Shown here in pieces: positions 62,149-64,000 of a stretch of DNA of 64,000 nt. The position numbers were made by a program, and so were the translations under genes. Below the pieces are notes generated by a model. The model saw only the letters and a list, made by a program, of their open reading frames with translations, was not told the origin of the DNA and ran no database searches. How positions within the stretch are numbered: position 1 is the stretch's first letter; each line of letters starts with the position of its first letter. Source of the DNA: Marinomonas flavescens (GTDB lineage Bacteria > Pseudomonadota > Gammaproteobacteria > Pseudomonadales > Marinomonadaceae); assembly GCF_004352835.1 (NCBI RefSeq), contig NZ_SJSB01000011.1, positions 55,615 through 119,614 on the forward strand, in the 5' to 3' direction.

Positions 62149-63660
62149 TCAAGTCTGTCGTTTTGGTAGTTCTTCGAAGAGCGTCACTAAGTAATCATAA
62201 GGGATTAGTCCATTAGCTTTAGCGGTTTCGATTACACTGTAAAGTATCGCGCTCGATCTGGCCCCTTTGCCTGTGTTGGCAAACAACCAGTTTTTACGAC
62301 CAATAACGAAGGGTTTGATGGCGCGTTCGGCTCGATTATTATCAATATTAATTTGTCCATCTGTTAAATAAACCGTGAGCTTGTCCCATTGATTGAGGTT
62401 GTATTGGATCGCTTTGCCTAAAAGTGTTTTTGGCGGCACTTGTTGAACGGACTTTTCGAGCCATGCTTTGTACGTCGCTAATATAGCAGGCGCTTTTTCT
62501 TGTCGCATTTGTAGAACGTCTTCAGCCGTACCTTGTTGCTTAGCCAATGCTTCGACGGCATTCAGTTTTTTAATGTGATTAATTGCTACGGTTGCTTTGC
62601 CCAATTTGCCTTTGGGCATGCCTTTTTCCGCTTCAATAAATTTTCGACGTGCGTGTGCCCAGCAACCAGCAAGCGTTGCCTTGGTCGATTCATAGGCTGG
62701 GTAGCCATCCACATTAAGATAACCGTCGAACCTTTGTAAAAAATCGATGGCACATTGAGCGCTTCGTGTGGACTGGAAGTCGTATAACACAATATTCGGG
62801 ATCGGGCTGTGTTTATCGGGCCCATCCTTACCGGTGCAATAGAGCCACATGTAACAGTTAGAGCGGGCTTCTTTAATGACATTGAGCGTTGTTTCATCTG
62901 CTTGAATCACCGATTGTTCTAGCAAGATGCTATGGAGTCGATCGTAAAGGGGTTGTAACGCAACCGAGCATTTTAGCATCCAATCCGACATGGTTTGTCG
63001 ACTCAGTTCAATGCCGTATTGCTTGAACATGGTTTCTTGTCGATATAGAGGTAAGCTGTATTGGAACTTACCTGTGATAACCTGACTTAGTAAGCTAGGC
63101 GTTGCAATCCCTTTGGGGATAATGCTGGCCGGCATCGAGGCTTGCTTAATCGTTGTTTGTGTCTCGGTCTTTTCACACTGGCGACATGCGTACTTAGGAC
63201 GAACGGTTTCGATGACTTTTAACTGAGCGGGAAGAAACTCTAACTTCTCAGAAGTGTCTTCGCCAATACAATGCAGTGGTGTCTGACAGCAAGAACAGGT
63301 TTTGTCCGATTCAGGTACATCCACCACAACCGTTTCACGAGGTAGGTCTTTTGGTAAAGGCTTACGCTTAGGTTTTGTATGTGTATAGGAAACAGTTTGG
63401 CTGTCCGTTTCAACATCCACGCGGTCTTCTTGAGAGTCGCTGTCTGACTCATCAAACAGTTCGCCTTGGCCCGGAGACACGTCGGAGCCTTTACCAAATT
63501 GCTTTTGTTGAGCCAAACGCCATTGCTCAAGGATCCGTTCGTATTTTGATACCCACTCAGCAAGTTGATCGTCTTTTTTACCCAATAGTAATGATTGCTC
63601 AAGTAAAAGAGCCTTAAGCGATTCAACGTCATTGGGTAAGTCATCTGGGAGCATTTTCAT
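62149..63660 (-). CDS. tnpC: IS66 transposase TnpC
   Basis: 503 residues. An N-terminal coiled coil (LPNDVESLKALLLEQSLLLG) is followed by a zinc-binding region (CSCCQTPLHC; CRQCEK), then the DDE catalytic domain (VIQADETTLNV; YLNVDGYPAYE; ARRKFIEAEK) and NIDNNRAERAIKPFVIGRKN. It ends early at PKRQT. The truncated copy next door continues about 15 residues to LLPWNI, and the same coding survives in another frame here (62107-62148), so a small indel removed the C-terminal tail. Activity is uncertain. Confidence 0.93.
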   Translation of the reverse strand: MKMLPDDLPNDVESLKALLLEQSLLLGKKDDQLAEWVSKYERILEQWRLAQQKQFGKGSDVSPGQGELFDESDSDSQEDRVDVETDSQTVSYTHTKPKRKPLPKDLPRETVVVDVPESDKTCSCCQTPLHCIGEDTSEKLEFLPAQLKVIETVRPKYACRQCEKTETQTTIKQASMPASIIPKGIATPSLLSQVITGKFQYSLPLYRQETMFKQYGIELSRQTMSDWMLKCSVALQPLYDRLHSILLEQSVIQADETTLNVIKEARSNCYMWLYCTGKDGPDKHSPIPNIVLYDFQSTRSAQCAIDFLQRFDGYLNVDGYPAYESTKATLAGCWAHARRKFIEAEKGMPKGKLGKATVAINHIKKLNAVEALAKQQGTAEDVLQMRQEKAPAILATYKAWLEKSVQQVPPKTLLGKAIQYNLNQWDKLTVYLTDGQINIDNNRAERAIKPFVIGRKNWLFANTGKGARSSAILYSVIETAKANGLIPYDYLVTLFEELPKRQT

Positions 63661-63686
63661 GGCTTGGATTATACCAAGCGAATGCC

Positions 63687-64000
63687 CTAATCGTCATGAT
63701 ATCGATAGGTTAAATGCGGATGAGCGTCTTGTACATTGAGTGAAAGACCATCCAACAACCAATTTAACTGACGGGGTGATACTTGAATAGACAGTTGTTC
63801 GTCATCAATGACAGGCCACTGAAAATGCCCTTTTTCGAGACGCTTATAATGTAGCCAGAAGCCATTCGACGCCCATTGCAAGATTTTGACTTTATCGCGC
63901 ACTCGACCACAAAAAACAAATATGTGGTCGCTACAAGGTTCTTTTTTCAAATCGTACGCAACAATATTGCATAGCCCATCAATGGCTTTACGCATATCGG
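63687..64000 (-). CDS. tnpB: IS66 TnpB accessory protein (5' end outside window)
   Basis: At least 104 residues. DMRKAIDGLCNIVAYDLKKE and HIFVFCGRVRDKVKILQWAS are the IS66 Orf2/TnpB hallmarks. The ATG at 63995 is internal: the codon before it is Asp and the family reads PVDMRK, so the true start lies past 64000. Required with TnpA for IS66 transposition. It is 26 bases before tnpC. Confidence 0.92.
   Translation of the reverse strand, partial: DMRKAIDGLCNIVAYDLKKEPCSDHIFVFCGRVRDKVKILQWASNGFWLHYKRLEKGHFQWPVIDDEQLSIQVSPRQLNWLLDGLSLNVQDAHPHLTYRYHDD

Larger units (their letters stand above)
62093..64000 (-). mobile_element. IS66-family element, one end to beyond the window
   Basis: The end GTGAGCGTC lies at 62093-62101. 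The copy carries a nearly full tnpC (62149-63660) and tnpB (63687 onward), both on the minus strand. tnpA and the other end lie past 64000. It was inserted into the tnpC of an older IS66 copy. IS66 elements duplicate 8 bases on insertion, so TTTGTAGA (62085-62092) should recur at the far end. Confidence 0.88.

Noticed and set aside
1..64000. CRISPR arrays, tRNA or rRNA genes
   Set aside because: No regularly spaced repeats and no cloverleaf or rRNA signatures were noticed on either strand. A tRNAscan or Infernal run would settle this.

Overview
The window looks like chromosomal DNA of a marine gammaproteobacterium of the Oceanospirillales, most likely Marinomonas or a close relative. This rests on protein sequences, the moderately low GC content and the gene order (gmk-rpoZ-spoT-ridA, oxyR-recG, ubiC-ubiA-phoB-phoR, an AraC regulator before putA). 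No database search was possible, so the genus is an inference. No rRNA, tRNA or CRISPR array was seen.

Layout. 1-182 is the 3' end of yicC, which in many gammaproteobacteria lies next to gmk. Here gmk is 15 kb away. The start of that interval (about 183-4280) is a small accessory island: a dead tyrosine-recombinase N-terminus, a PIN protein overlapping an Xre/ImmA-IrrE (M78) protein, a 59-residue AlpA-type regulator and a hipB-hipA pair. It is followed by a poorly explained 0.7 kb stretch, a 7TM-DISM diguanylate cyclase, an AraC/MFS divergent pair resembling nimR-nimT, an LTA-synthase-like sulfatase, and a signalling cluster (REC-DUF3369, degenerate GGDEF-EAL, histidine kinase). In that cluster one response regulator appears to be split by a frameshift.

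15392-33208 is mostly core: gmk, rpoZ, spoT, ridA, an SDR protein, oxyR, recG, lrp, a general amino-acid ABC transporter (aapJQMP) with a convincing sigma-54 promoter and an NtrC-like site, an HDOD protein, ubiC-ubiA and phoB-phoR with a Pho-box-like element. 33270-40838 holds a REC-PilZ-like protein, cysZ and a complete oligopeptide transporter (oppABCDF). 40994-43285 is an unusual pair: a cysteine-free molybdopterin-oxidoreductase-fold secreted protein and a membrane kinase-like protein lacking the H-box histidine.

43416-61315 carries msrC, phoU, a quinone reductase, an AraC regulator with putA and a separately encoded PutA C-terminal domain, a Gfo/Idh/MocA oxidoreductase, uvrD, an aromatic/aspartate aminotransferase, a DsbA-family protein, a divergent MocR-like protein and a cysteine desulfurase/SufE-like pair. 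61444-64000 is a pile of insertion sequences: an IS5-type fragment cut by an IS66-type end, then a truncated IS66 copy interrupted by a second IS66 copy that runs off the window.

Functional themes are nitrogen and amino-acid uptake and catabolism (aap, opp, put, lrp, aminotransferase), cyclic-di-GMP and two-component signalling, oxidative-stress response (oxyR, msrC) and mobile-DNA remnants. The most unusual items are the split PutA, the H-box-less kinase with its Cys-free partner, the frameshifted c-di-GMP regulator and the PIN/Xre-M78 module.
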